Assembly (NCBI RefSeq): GCF_035969385.1
Contig: NZ_JAYKKJ010000002.1
Coordinates: 1 to 64,000, forward strand
Direction of reading: 5' to 3'
DNA from: SELP01 sp035969385
Lineage (GTDB): Bacteria > Pseudomonadota > Alphaproteobacteria > Rhodobacterales > Rhodobacteraceae
Length of the DNA: 64,000 bases
Shown: positions 32,176-41,407 of the stretch, piece by piece
Layout: the number at the start of each line of letters is the position of its first letter
Numbering within the stretch: position 1 is the stretch's first letter
Notes under the pieces: model-generated
What the model was told of the DNA's origin: nothing
Databases searched by the model: none
The model's input: only the letters and a program-made list of their open reading frames with translations
Made by a program: the position numbers and the translations under genes

Positions 32176-32787
32176 TCAGTTGGAGAACACCTTTCGCGCC
32201 GCCCAAAGTCGCAGCACGGTGGTGAGGAGACACAGACCCGCGAAGACCACCGCAAGGATCGGGAACGCGGCAGGAAACAGGCAAAGAAGCGCGAAGAAAA
32301 CAATGGTTTCTGTCCCCTCAAGCAACCCGTTCGAGTAGTAGAGGGATTTTACCCCTTGGGCCGAGGTTTCCATCGACTGTTTCGCGGCAAGCACGGCGAA
32401 GCCAAGAAAGCTGGCGCCGTTGATATAGAACGCCGCCAAGAGCGCCGCGCCGGCAAGGCCGTTCACGGCCGGGTCGACCCATATGAAGGCAAGGGGCACT
32501 GCCGCGTAGAAACCGAAATCGGCGGTAATATCGAGGTATCCGCCAAAGTCCGTCCCCCCGCCGGACGCACGGGCAACCGCCCCGTCCAATCCGTCCGCGA
32601 CCCGCCCCAACGCCAACGGTACAAGCGCGAGGCCAAACCACCCCATCGCGATCATCAACGCGGAAGCGATACCGAAGGCAAGGCCGACAATCGTCACGAC
32701 ATTCGCCGAAAACCCGACCCTTGCAAGCGCCATCCCAGCCCGGTTCAGGGGCGGATCAATCAGCTTTCTGGCGGAGGCATCAAGCAT
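32176..32787 (-). CDS. ynjF: CDP-alcohol phosphatidyltransferase family protein, YnjF-like
   Basis: Integral membrane enzyme that joins a CDP-activated lipid or alcohol with an alcohol acceptor. The defining motif DG-x2-AR-x8-G-x3-D-x3-D is intact (DGLDGAVARASGGG, then GGYLDITAD, about residues 65-90), so the metal-binding aspartates are all there. Several membrane helices follow (LAGAALLAAFYINGASFLGFAVLAA and ETIVFFALLCLFPAAFPILAVVFAGLC). The 203 residues begin at the ATG at 32787. It leads the ynjB-C-D-type operon, matching the E. coli ynj locus where ynjF accompanies ynjBCD. The substrate pair is not known. Confidence 0.82.
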   Translation of the reverse strand: MLDASARKLIDPPLNRAGMALARVGFSANVVTIVGLAFGIASALMIAMGWFGLALVPLALGRVADGLDGAVARASGGGTDFGGYLDITADFGFYAAVPLAFIWVDPAVNGLAGAALLAAFYINGASFLGFAVLAAKQSMETSAQGVKSLYYSNGLLEGTETIVFFALLCLFPAAFPILAVVFAGLCLLTTVLRLWAARKVFSN

Positions 32788-32998
32788 TATTGGGTCCTTC
32801 TGTTGCCGCTTTGTGACCGAGCGACCCGATTTCGGCAATCCGGGGTGACGGGATTGTGAGGTATTGAAGGTTTTCGTGGTCGACCCCAAAGCACGCCGTC
32901 AAGTGCCACCAAGACCCATGCTAAATTGGTTTTTGCCAAAACGCCTATTCTTGCGCTACGCTGAGTCTATTGTTCATTCATATTTCTAGAGTTTCACC

Positions 32999-35218
32999 AT
33001 GAGCGCTGACTTTGGACAGGACACCCGTTTGGCCCGCTTGCACACCGCCCTTGGCGGTGATGTGCTGGTATTGCGCCGCTTTGGCGGGGTGGAGCGCCTA
33101 AACGGGCTCTTCGAATTTCGGGTCGAGGCGCTGTCGGATAACCCCGAGATCGATTTCGACGAACTGCTCGGCACCCACGCCACGGTAGAGATCAAGACGA
33201 TTGCAGGCGATCCCCGGTTCTTTGACGGGATCATCACCACGGCACGGTGGGCGGGCACCGGGGAACAGGGCGTGAAATATGAATTCATGCTGCGCCCATG
33301 GTTCTGGATCGCGTCGAAACGACGCCAACAACGGATCTTTCACGAAAAGACCGCCCCCGAGATTATCGAGGAAGTCCTGGGCGCCTATTCCGGGTCTGGA
33401 ACAGTTCAGAACAACCTGAAGAACTCTTACGACGCGCTGGAATACACGGTCCAGTACGGAGAAAGCGATTTCGACTTTGTTTGCCGGATGATGGAACGGT
33501 TCGGCATCAATTATCACTTCGAACACGACCAGATGGACCACAAGATGGTCCTGACAGACAATGTCGACGACTTGCCAGAAGTTCCCGGTGCCACCCGAGA
33601 GTTCATTCCCAACGATACCAAGGTCCATGGTGAGGGTGAACATTTCTGGAGCTGGCAGCCGGAACGGAATTTCGTCACCGGGTCGATGCGCCTGACGGAT
33701 TACAACTTCAAGACGCCGGACGCGATGATGGAGGTCGACCGCACAAGCGAGGCAGCCTACGAGTCGGGGCAGCTTGAAGGTTACGATTTCCCGGGAAAAT
33801 ACCTCGACAGTGGCGGCGGCAAGGGTGTGGTCGCCTTGCGTCTGGATCAGGAACAGGGCGCGGATCAAAGACATCGGGCGATCGGTGACTGCGTCAGCGT
33901 GTCCGCGGGATCGCGTGTGTCGATCAAGGCGCAATATTTGGATGCAATCGACGGGAAGACCTTTGTTTGCCTCAAGGCCGAACACTACTACGAGGCCGAC
34001 GCCTATGGATCGGGGGGCGGGTCAGGGTCGGGTACGTCCTATACCGGCAACTATGTGTTTGTTCAGGATGACAGTCCCGTGGTTCCACTCCGGCGCACCC
34101 CGACACCCGTTATCGTCGGACCGCAAACAGCCGTTGTCGTGGGCGACGGAGAGATCGACTGCGACGAATTCGGGCGCGTGCTGGTTCTGTTCCACTGGGA
34201 CCTTGCCAAGGCGAATTCGATGCGGGTCCGGTCGAGCCAAAGCTGGGCCCACAAGGGTTGGGGCGGGATCACCATCCCCCGCATCGGCATGGAGGTGATC
34301 GTCGAATTCCTGAACGGCGACCCGGACATGCCGATCATCACCGGCCATGTCTACAACGGCAAGAACATGCCCCCCTATGAACTGCCCGCGAACAAGACCC
34401 GGACCAGTTTCAAGACCAAGAGCCATCAGGCTGAGGGCTTCAACGAAATCCGTTTCGAAGACGAAGGTGGCAAGGAAGAAATCTTTATCCACGCCCAGAA
34501 GGACCGGAACGAGAAAACGCTCAACAACTGGTCAGAGCGGACCGACAACAACTTTGTTCAATCGGTTGGCCATAACAAATCGGTCGAGGTCAAAAACAAC
34601 CACGCCGAAAGCATCGGTGGCAACATGACCCTATCGGTCGGCCCATCGGGCATCGGGTCGATCATCTCATCGGCACAGGCTGGAATGGCCGAAGGGATCG
34701 GCTCTATCGCCGATGCACTGGGGATGCCCGGGTCGCCGGGTGAAGGAAACCTGATCATCACGGTGGAAAAATCCCGTTCGCAGACCATCGGCACGGAATC
34801 GTCCACCACAGTTGGCATCAATTCCAGCCTGACCGTCGGCAAGGCGATTTCGGAAACTGCGGGTATCTCAAGGGAGATTTCGGTGGGCAAGACGATGTCG
34901 ACCAGCGTGGGCAAGACGCTAAGCCTTGATGTTGGCGAGGAAGCTTCTGAAACTGTGGGCAAGAAGAAGACCATCACAGTCGGAGACGAATTGGCGATCG
35001 TGGTCGGCAAGGCATCGATCATTATGAAAAAGGACGGCACGATCCAGCTCAAAGGCAAGGATATCACCGTCGATGGCAGTGGGAACGTGGACATCAAATC
35101 GGCGAAAGATATGACGGTCAACGGCGGCAAGAACACGATCGTGAAGGCCGGTTCGGCGATGACCGTCAAGGCCGGAGGGGCCATTACCATCAAGGGTTCC
35201 AAGATTAACCAAAACTGA
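32999..35218 (+). CDS. vgrG: Type VI secretion tip protein VgrG
   Basis: Trimeric spike that sits on the Hcp tube and carries effectors. The N-terminal gp27-like region covers about residues 1-340 (HTALGGDVLVLRRFGGVERL, FDFVCRMMERFGINYHFEHD) and the gp5 OB fold about 365-470 (IDCDEFGRVLVLFHWDL, WGGITIPRIGMEVIVEFLNG, MPIITGHVYNG). A C-terminal beta-helix is built from short VGK-x-S-type repeats from about residue 540, with a DUF2345-like end (IQLKGKDITVDG). It ends in ITIKGSKINQN without any added effector domain, so cargo must bind in trans. It is the first T6SS gene here and is followed by an inverted repeat and an autotransporter. Confidence 0.95.
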   Translation: MSADFGQDTRLARLHTALGGDVLVLRRFGGVERLNGLFEFRVEALSDNPEIDFDELLGTHATVEIKTIAGDPRFFDGIITTARWAGTGEQGVKYEFMLRPWFWIASKRRQQRIFHEKTAPEIIEEVLGAYSGSGTVQNNLKNSYDALEYTVQYGESDFDFVCRMMERFGINYHFEHDQMDHKMVLTDNVDDLPEVPGATREFIPNDTKVHGEGEHFWSWQPERNFVTGSMRLTDYNFKTPDAMMEVDRTSEAAYESGQLEGYDFPGKYLDSGGGKGVVALRLDQEQGADQRHRAIGDCVSVSAGSRVSIKAQYLDAIDGKTFVCLKAEHYYEADAYGSGGGSGSGTSYTGNYVFVQDDSPVVPLRRTPTPVIVGPQTAVVVGDGEIDCDEFGRVLVLFHWDLAKANSMRVRSSQSWAHKGWGGITIPRIGMEVIVEFLNGDPDMPIITGHVYNGKNMPPYELPANKTRTSFKTKSHQAEGFNEIRFEDEGGKEEIFIHAQKDRNEKTLNNWSERTDNNFVQSVGHNKSVEVKNNHAESIGGNMTLSVGPSGIGSIISSAQAGMAEGIGSIADALGMPGSPGEGNLIITVEKSRSQTIGTESSTTVGINSSLTVGKAISETAGISREISVGKTMSTSVGKTLSLDVGEEASETVGKKKTITVGDELAIVVGKASIIMKKDGTIQLKGKDITVDGSGNVDIKSAKDMTVNGGKNTIVKAGSAMTVKAGGAITIKGSKINQN

Positions 35219-35230
35219 TTCTGAACGGCT

Positions 35231-35302
35231 AATCGATCGCTCTTTGTTGCGCCGAACGGTCTGTGTCTAGCGAATGATGCAAATCGCAAAGAGCGATCGA
35301 TT
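35231..35302. repeat. 16-base perfect inverted repeat between vgrG and the autotransporter gene
   Basis: AATCGATCGCTCTTTG (35231-35246) is repeated inverted at 35287-35302 with a 40-base spacer. It begins 12 bases after the vgrG stop and ends 123 bases before the autotransporter start. As RNA it would form a long stem with a 40-base loop and has no T-run, so it may be a regulatory hairpin, a protein-binding dyad or a mobile-element remnant rather than a standard terminator. Confidence 0.75.
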
Positions 35303-35425
35303 GTGCCCGTTGCGCACCAACAAGTTGAATCTGCTGCCTTCCGGACAAGGTTTGTGTTGCCTGTCCCGCTGCTTTCTGCGCAAGTTTACTGAGAATTTTA
35401 TAAGTTTTTGAGGAAGGATGACCCG

Positions 35426-38400
35426 ATGCTCGATGGGGAAAAGCAGCTCGGTTCCAGTGCAAGGATTGCGCGCCTGTTTCAAGGCACATCTCTGACCGCG
35501 TTGTTGGTCTACGGCATGGCCAGCGCGTCACCCGTTTTTGCTGCAGATCTGACGTGGGATCCTCGGTCAACCGGCAACGGCACCGTCAACCTGAACGCAG
35601 ATGACGATTGGAACACCACCGACGATGAATGGGACAATGGCGGTTCTGCATCAGTATTCACCAATGGCGACCATGTAACCTTTGAAGATGGTGACGTGGA
35701 GGGCAGTGGCACCACGCAAACGGTGGACGTCACCGAAGATGTCGCTCCCGGGTCGATAACATTCCAAACTGGCTCCCCCTCTGCTGACTTCATTATCAAC
35801 AGCAACGGTGGCTCAATCCTGTCATCCAGCGGCACATTTGCGGCCAACACGATGCAGATCATCATGAACGACACCGCTGAAATTGGCGCAGGCCTCAGCG
35901 GTGCCTTCATTGTGACGGGCAGCGAGCAACTTACTCTGAGCGGTGCAAGCCCCAGCCTTACCCAGCTTACCGTCAATGCCGGCGCGGATGTATTTGTCAC
36001 GTCGACAGGCGATCTTGCGGGATCGATCAGCAACGCTGGGACCTTTGCCAGCGAAGGCACAATCGGCACGCTCACCACCTGGAGCGGCGGATCGGCGACG
36101 CTTGAAGGGACGGCGACCACTGTCATCATCCATAATGGTGCAACGGTCGATATCAGCGCAAACAACTCTGCGGGGCTTGATGTCGGCAGCTTCACACTTG
36201 GAAGCGGCGTCGACCTGACGCTGGATTCCACAACGGGAACCCTGACGACCGACACGTTCTCCAACTACGGCGACGTCACGGTTGGGGATGGCGGAACGTT
36301 GACGATGGATGGGGGAACCAACCCGTTCAACAACATCAGCGGCACCTTGGACGTTCAGGAGAACGGAACGCTTGACGGAGACGTGACGCATGGTGGGACC
36401 ACCATGACTGTAGCCGGTTCGGTGACCGGGGACGTCGCTGCGAACGCGAACGGACTGACCATCAATGGCACCGGCGATGTCGGTGGCACTGTGACCGTTG
36501 CAGATACCGTGACAGTGAACGCCGAAGGCGGGGCCGAGGTTGGCGGAATCACGATCGAGAGCGGCGGAAACTTCACCCTTTCCGATGGTGGCACGGTGAC
36601 CGTTTCCGATACCGGCGTAACCTCGGTCGATATCCAGTCTGGCGGCACGCTGGAGAACGGCGGCGGCGGAACCGCCACATTGGAATTCGCAAGCGATGCC
36701 ACGATGGACGTCGCGGGAACGATCACGGGCGGGGCTGACACATTCACGATCGAAGCTGGCACGGTTAACCTGCTGACCGGCGCAAGCTGGACCGGTGACG
36801 TTCAGTTCGTGGCGGACGTCAACAGCAACGTCGCCGTCACCTTTGACACCTACAGCTACACCCTTGGCGGGGACTGGACCAACCTTGCGGGCGGATCGTT
36901 GACCGTCGACATCGCGATGGACACTGATGGAAACGCCCTGGTCAACAACGCCGATGATGCGGAAATCGATGTCAACGCGACCCTTACCGGAAACGTGACC
37001 AACACGAACGGCACGGTGAACATCTCTTCCTCCGGAGATGTCACGGGCGTCGTCAACAACAGCGACGCGCTGAACATCACCACCGGGACTGCCGGATCGA
37101 TCGTCAACACCTCGACCGGGACGGTCGAGGTCACGAGCGGTGGATTTGTTGACACGACGATCGACAACGCGGGCATGTTCAACGTCAATTCCGGCACCTT
37201 GACGGTTGACGGACTAACAACGAACGAAAACGGCGGGACGATCAATATCGACACCGGCGCGTTCTTCGCCGGTGACATCACAAACGAAGCAGGCGGGACG
37301 CTGAACGTCGACGGACAGGTCAATGGATCGGGACAACCCTATACCGTCAACAACTCTGGGACCATGACGCTGGCGGGGACCATCGCCGGCAACCTCGACA
37401 ACAGCGATGCGGTTGATGCAACCTATGGTCTGACTATCGACGGGGCTTCCAACATCACCGGGACTCTGACCAACTCGGGCGAAGCGCTGGTTTCCAGCAC
37501 CCTGGGTGTTACCGGTGGGGTCACGAACGAAAGTGGCGGGGTCCTGACGATCAATAACAGCCTTAGCGCCAACGTTACAAACGACTCTGGGGGCACGATC
37601 AACACGGATGGCACCGGGCAGATTACCGGCACATTGGAAACCGCTGGGGCGGTCGAAGTCGAAGCGACCGAGCAGTTGACCGTGACCGGTGGAACCACCG
37701 TGAACAACGGCGGTCAGGTTGATCTGGGCGGAACCCTGGCCAGCAACGTGACGGTCGAAAGCGGTGGCTCGCTCGTGACAACCTCGGCAACCGCTCAGGT
37801 CACGGGGACACTTGAATCCGCGGGGACCGTTGACGTCGGCGCCGGTGAACAACTGACTGTCACGGTCGATCCGCTGACCATTCAAAACGGCGGTGCACTG
37901 GAACTCGGCGGCACGGTCGCAGCAAACGTTGATATCGAAGACGGCGGCGCATTGAACATCAACAGCGCAACCGCGCAGGTCAATGGTACGCTGGCGGTCG
38001 ACGGAACAGCGGCCGTCGATGCCGGCGAACAGCTGACGGTTTCGGGCCTAACGACGGTTGAAGACGGCGGTGATTTCGACGTCGCCGGGACCTTCAATGG
38101 CGATTTGACCGTCGATTCTGGCGGCACCTTCGACCTCAACGGTGGCATCATTGATCTGGACGGAAGCCCGCTGGCGCTGAATGGCGAAGGCTTCTTTGAC
38201 GGAACCGTCACCGGCGCCCTCACTATCGGCGCAACAGGTGACGCAACCATCGACGGTGCGACTGGCGTAAGCGGTGCGATCATTAACAACGGGTTGCTGA
38301 CGGCCGACGCCGGCCTGACCTGGCTGACCATGAACAGCTCCAACTCCTTTGTCATCAATGGGGTAACCGTCGGCACTGGCAGCGGTCTGCTGACCAACAG

Positions 38401-39949
38401 CGGGACCATTACGATGAACGGTGGTTCGATCGGGTCGGCTGTTAACAACACCGGTACGATCGAAGTAGATGGAACGGCGACGCTGACGGCCGGAATTTCA
38501 GGCGGCGGTAGCATCGACCTAGGCGATGGTGCAGTCGGCGACCAGCTGACTGTCTCCGGCGGACCGGCCAACCTCAACGGAGCGACATTCGTTCTGGATC
38601 TGGACGTTGGCGCTGCTGCGGGTTCCGACCAAATCTTCTTTAGCGGCATCTCTCCGACCGGGACCGTCGACCTTGATTTCAATGTCATCCCATCGGTTGC
38701 AGAGGAACTCGCCTCTGGCCTTGTCATCATCGACAGCACAGTTCCCTTTGTCGGATTCACTGCAACAACGGATGATCTGGAATCCATTGCCGGGGCCTAT
38801 GTCTACTTCCTGAATCAAGACAATGCCGCAGGCGAGGTTCGCATTGAATCGGCGGGCAACCCGAACATCGGTGGCCTTGCAGGCGCTGTGGTTCTGACCC
38901 AATCGCTTATTGGTTCTGTGGTAAACCGGCCCTCGAGCCCGTTTGTCGCCGGCCTGGCCATTCCGGGCGATGACCCTTGCGGCGTTGGGGCGTGGGGACG
39001 AGCGACAGGCGGTGTTGCGGACGCGGGGGGCACAACCTCCGTGAATGATGGCGCGCTGAACGTCTCAAGCGACATCAACGCTCAGTTTGGTGGTGTCCAG
39101 CTTGGTGCCGACTTCTCGTGCTTCGGCGGCTACTACAACGGCTGGGACCTCAGCTTTGGTGGCATTCTTGGCATGAACGTCGGCGCCACGACTCAGCCGC
39201 TCTATGCGATCGACTCCAGCGGTGCTGCAAACACCAGCGTAGTTCTTTCCAACAATAGCGCTGATTTCGTGCAGACCTATGCCGGGGCCTATCTGTCAGC
39301 TTTCAAGGGCAGATCCTTGGTCGACCTTCAGTATCGCTTCGAACAGACGCAGTTCGACCTCGAGAATGATCAGGAAGGCAATCCAGAGTCCGCGGGGATC
39401 CTGAACCAGACTTTTGACAGCCAGGCGCAAACGCTCTCCGGCTCGTACAGCTATGTCCTGCCAATTAGCGAAGACCGGGGCATCAATCTGGTCCCGACTG
39501 CGGGTTTCGCGATTTCACAAACGACAACCGACTCGATCGCACTTGATCTTGGGACGTTGGGTGACACCTCGGACGACGGTCGGCTCGAAATCGACGACTT
39601 CACAAGCGAAATCGGGTTCGTCGGCGGCACGGTGTCGATGACACGCATCCAGCCCAGTGGAAACTCGGCCCTGACCTACTTCGGGACCGCGACCTACTAC
39701 AAGGATTTCGCCGGCGACATTGCATCGGTCATCTATGACAGCTCCGACACCGAGACGGACACGATCAGCTCTCCCAACCTTGGGCAGTATGGCGAAATCA
39801 GCTTTGGCGTGAACTACACCCGGCTTCTGGACGGAACGGGCAGCATGCCCAACGCCCGCCAGCTGAATGCCTCAGTCCGGGTCGATGGTCGGTTCAGCGA
39901 AACGCTTGAGAGCTGGGGTGTGACCGGTCAGGTCCGGCTTCAGTTCTGA
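35426..39949 (+). CDS. Large autotransporter (type V secretion) adhesin-like protein
   Basis: 1507-residue surface protein. The ATG at 35426 follows AGGAAGGATGA. A signal peptide ends near residue 40 (FQGTSLTALLVYGMASASPVFA-A). The passenger, about residues 40-1165, is Gly/Thr/Asn/Val-rich with many short beta-helix turns such as GGTINIDTGAFFAGDITNEA, including three 60-residue tandem repeats near residues 729-908. The C-terminal 340 residues form an autotransporter beta-barrel (VGAWGRATGGVADAG through GVTGQVRLQF, with the terminal Phe). No protease triad is visible, so adhesion is the likely role. It sits in the T6SS locus between vgrG and tssK, which is unusual. Confidence 0.87.
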   Translation: MLDGEKQLGSSARIARLFQGTSLTALLVYGMASASPVFAADLTWDPRSTGNGTVNLNADDDWNTTDDEWDNGGSASVFTNGDHVTFEDGDVEGSGTTQTVDVTEDVAPGSITFQTGSPSADFIINSNGGSILSSSGTFAANTMQIIMNDTAEIGAGLSGAFIVTGSEQLTLSGASPSLTQLTVNAGADVFVTSTGDLAGSISNAGTFASEGTIGTLTTWSGGSATLEGTATTVIIHNGATVDISANNSAGLDVGSFTLGSGVDLTLDSTTGTLTTDTFSNYGDVTVGDGGTLTMDGGTNPFNNISGTLDVQENGTLDGDVTHGGTTMTVAGSVTGDVAANANGLTINGTGDVGGTVTVADTVTVNAEGGAEVGGITIESGGNFTLSDGGTVTVSDTGVTSVDIQSGGTLENGGGGTATLEFASDATMDVAGTITGGADTFTIEAGTVNLLTGASWTGDVQFVADVNSNVAVTFDTYSYTLGGDWTNLAGGSLTVDIAMDTDGNALVNNADDAEIDVNATLTGNVTNTNGTVNISSSGDVTGVVNNSDALNITTGTAGSIVNTSTGTVEVTSGGFVDTTIDNAGMFNVNSGTLTVDGLTTNENGGTINIDTGAFFAGDITNEAGGTLNVDGQVNGSGQPYTVNNSGTMTLAGTIAGNLDNSDAVDATYGLTIDGASNITGTLTNSGEALVSSTLGVTGGVTNESGGVLTINNSLSANVTNDSGGTINTDGTGQITGTLETAGAVEVEATEQLTVTGGTTVNNGGQVDLGGTLASNVTVESGGSLVTTSATAQVTGTLESAGTVDVGAGEQLTVTVDPLTIQNGGALELGGTVAANVDIEDGGALNINSATAQVNGTLAVDGTAAVDAGEQLTVSGLTTVEDGGDFDVAGTFNGDLTVDSGGTFDLNGGIIDLDGSPLALNGEGFFDGTVTGALTIGATGDATIDGATGVSGAIINNGLLTADAGLTWLTMNSSNSFVINGVTVGTGSGLLTNSGTITMNGGSIGSAVNNTGTIEVDGTATLTAGISGGGSIDLGDGAVGDQLTVSGGPANLNGATFVLDLDVGAAAGSDQIFFSGISPTGTVDLDFNVIPSVAEELASGLVIIDSTVPFVGFTATTDDLESIAGAYVYFLNQDNAAGEVRIESAGNPNIGGLAGAVVLTQSLIGSVVNRPSSPFVAGLAIPGDDPCGVGAWGRATGGVADAGGTTSVNDGALNVSSDINAQFGGVQLGADFSCFGGYYNGWDLSFGGILGMNVGATTQPLYAIDSSGAANTSVVLSNNSADFVQTYAGAYLSAFKGRSLVDLQYRFEQTQFDLENDQEGNPESAGILNQTFDSQAQTLSGSYSYVLPISEDRGINLVPTAGFAISQTTTDSIALDLGTLGDTSDDGRLEIDDFTSEIGFVGGTVSMTRIQPSGNSALTYFGTATYYKDFAGDIASVIYDSSDTETDTISSPNLGQYGEISFGVNYTRLLDGTGSMPNARQLNASVRVDGRFSETLESWGVTGQVRLQF
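37612..38150 (+). repeat. Three tandem 60-residue repeats in the autotransporter passenger
   Basis: Units of about 180 bases encode ITGTLETAGAVEVEATEQLT, VTGTLESAGTVDVGAGEQLT and VNGTLAVDGTAAVDAGEQLT followed by similar VxxGGxxxLGGT segments. The copies are diverged at the DNA level, so they reflect an older internal duplication in the beta-helix rather than recent slippage. Confidence 0.7.
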
Positions 39950-39959
39950 CAACGGCTTC

Positions 39960-39982
39960 GGGCGGCGCTTGACGCGCCGCCC
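39960..39982 (+). terminator. GC-rich stem-loop after the autotransporter gene
   Basis: GGGCGGCGC (39960-39968) pairs perfectly with GCGCCGCCC (39974-39982) around the loop TTGAC, 11 bases after the stop codon. Only a short T-containing tail follows, so termination may be partial, leaving some read-through into tssK. Confidence 0.6.
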
Positions 39983-40069
39983 CTTACCGGCCCAAGATTG
40001 ACCAAAGCATAAGCGGCGGTCAAAACGATTTTTGGCCTGCGAACAATAGATTGAAGGCGTTCTATCCCC

Positions 40070-41401
40070 ATGTCTTGGTTCAGCAAAGTTGCCTGGAAAG
40101 AAGGGTTGTTCTTACAACCGCAGCATCTTCAACAAGCGGATCGCTATGTTGAAAAGCTGATTCAGGCGCGCACCTCTGTTATGTCGCCCTACCCATGGGG
40201 CATGATCGAGATGAAGATCGACAGGGACCTGACCCAGCAAGGGCGGTTTGGCTTGCGGTCTGCGGTCGGCCTGATGCCGGACGGAACCCCCTTTGACGCC
40301 CCGAATGCGGATGTCTTGCCAACCCCGGTGTCCGTGCCTGACGATGCCGCGGGCCTGACCATCTGGCTAACCCTGCCGGACGCTGCCCAGAACGGACAGG
40401 ATGTCGGTGGGGCCGGCGGCTCTTCCGCGGGAACACGTTACCGGATCGAAACGGAAACCGTCGCTGACAATGCCTCGGCCACGCGCGTCGAACAGACCAT
40501 CGAAATCGCGGTTCCCCGTCTGGAACTTGCCCTGCGCAAATCCCCGCGCGAAGGGTATCAGTCGATCCCGCTTGGCAGGATCACAGAGGTGCGGGACGGC
40601 GTCGTCTCCATCGACGACACGGTTCCGCCGACCGGGCTGATCCTGACAGTGCACCCTGCCTACGAAGGGTACCTGACGCGCGTAATCGGCTGGATGGAAG
40701 CCAAGCTTGAAAACCTTGCCCGCTTCGCATCCGACCCGTCCTCGGGCGGTGGTATGCAGGCATCCGACTACCTGATGCTGATGGTCCTGAACCGCGAGCT
40801 TCCGATCCTTCGTCACCTCAACCAGTGTGGCAAGGTCCACCCCGAACGGCTTTATGAAAAGCTGATCGGATTGGCAGGCGAACTTGCGACTTTTGACCAG
40901 AACGAACGCCATGTGGCGGACTATGGCCCCTATGACCATGACAACCCGCGCGACGTGTTCACCCCGGTCGTGCAGGACATCCAGCGGCTTTTGTCCCGCG
41001 ACGTCGGGCGCGCCGTGCGTCTTCCGCTCAAGGAAGTCCGGCAAGGCAGCTTTGCCGCGCTGGTCAACGATCGCAGCCTGTTCAGTCAAGCAACATTCGT
41101 GGTCGAGGTTTCGTCCGGCCTTCCGCTGACCCAAGTGCAGCAGCAGTTCCCGCAACTGTGCAAGGTCGGTCCTTCGACGCGGATGAAGGAAATCATCAAC
41201 AACAACCTACCGGGGGTGCCCCTTATGCACCTCCCGAACCCGCCCCGCCAGATCCGGGTCGTGGCGAAGAACGTCTATTTCCTCGTCGATAAATCCAGCG
41301 ACCTTTGGCGCGAATTTAGCGTAGCACCGGCTATCGGGATGCACTTCGCAGGGAACTGGCCAGACCTGAAGCTGGAGCTTTGGGCAATACCGGAGCAATA
41401 G
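40070..41401 (+). CDS. tssK: Type VI secretion baseplate protein TssK
   Basis: TssK is the trimeric adaptor that connects the T6SS baseplate with the TssLM membrane complex in the cytoplasm. The family opening VAWKEGLFLQPQHLQQADRY is textbook, followed by SPYPWGMIEMKIDRDLTQQGRF, and near the end the neck/head region with GVPLMHLPNPPRQIRVVAKNVYFLVDKSSDLW. The 443 residues match the family. The gene begins the compact tssK-tssL-tssM-tagF-pppA-ppkA operon with a 6-base gap to tssL. Confidence 0.96.
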   Translation: MSWFSKVAWKEGLFLQPQHLQQADRYVEKLIQARTSVMSPYPWGMIEMKIDRDLTQQGRFGLRSAVGLMPDGTPFDAPNADVLPTPVSVPDDAAGLTIWLTLPDAAQNGQDVGGAGGSSAGTRYRIETETVADNASATRVEQTIEIAVPRLELALRKSPREGYQSIPLGRITEVRDGVVSIDDTVPPTGLILTVHPAYEGYLTRVIGWMEAKLENLARFASDPSSGGGMQASDYLMLMVLNRELPILRHLNQCGKVHPERLYEKLIGLAGELATFDQNERHVADYGPYDHDNPRDVFTPVVQDIQRLLSRDVGRAVRLPLKEVRQGSFAALVNDRSLFSQATFVVEVSSGLPLTQVQQQFPQLCKVGPSTRMKEIINNNLPGVPLMHLPNPPRQIRVVAKNVYFLVDKSSDLWREFSVAPAIGMHFAGNWPDLKLELWAIPEQ

Positions 41402-41407
41402 AACAGG

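Noticed and set aside
30476..32338. Plus-strand open frame across ynjB/ynjC (620 residues)
   Set aside because: Spans two convincing minus-strand genes and their intergenic gap; composition typical of an antisense artefact.
36355..38902. Several minus-strand open frames within the autotransporter gene
   Set aside because: They mirror the Gly/Thr/Val repeat coding on the plus strand (becoming Pro/Ser/Val-rich) and show no signal or domain of their own.
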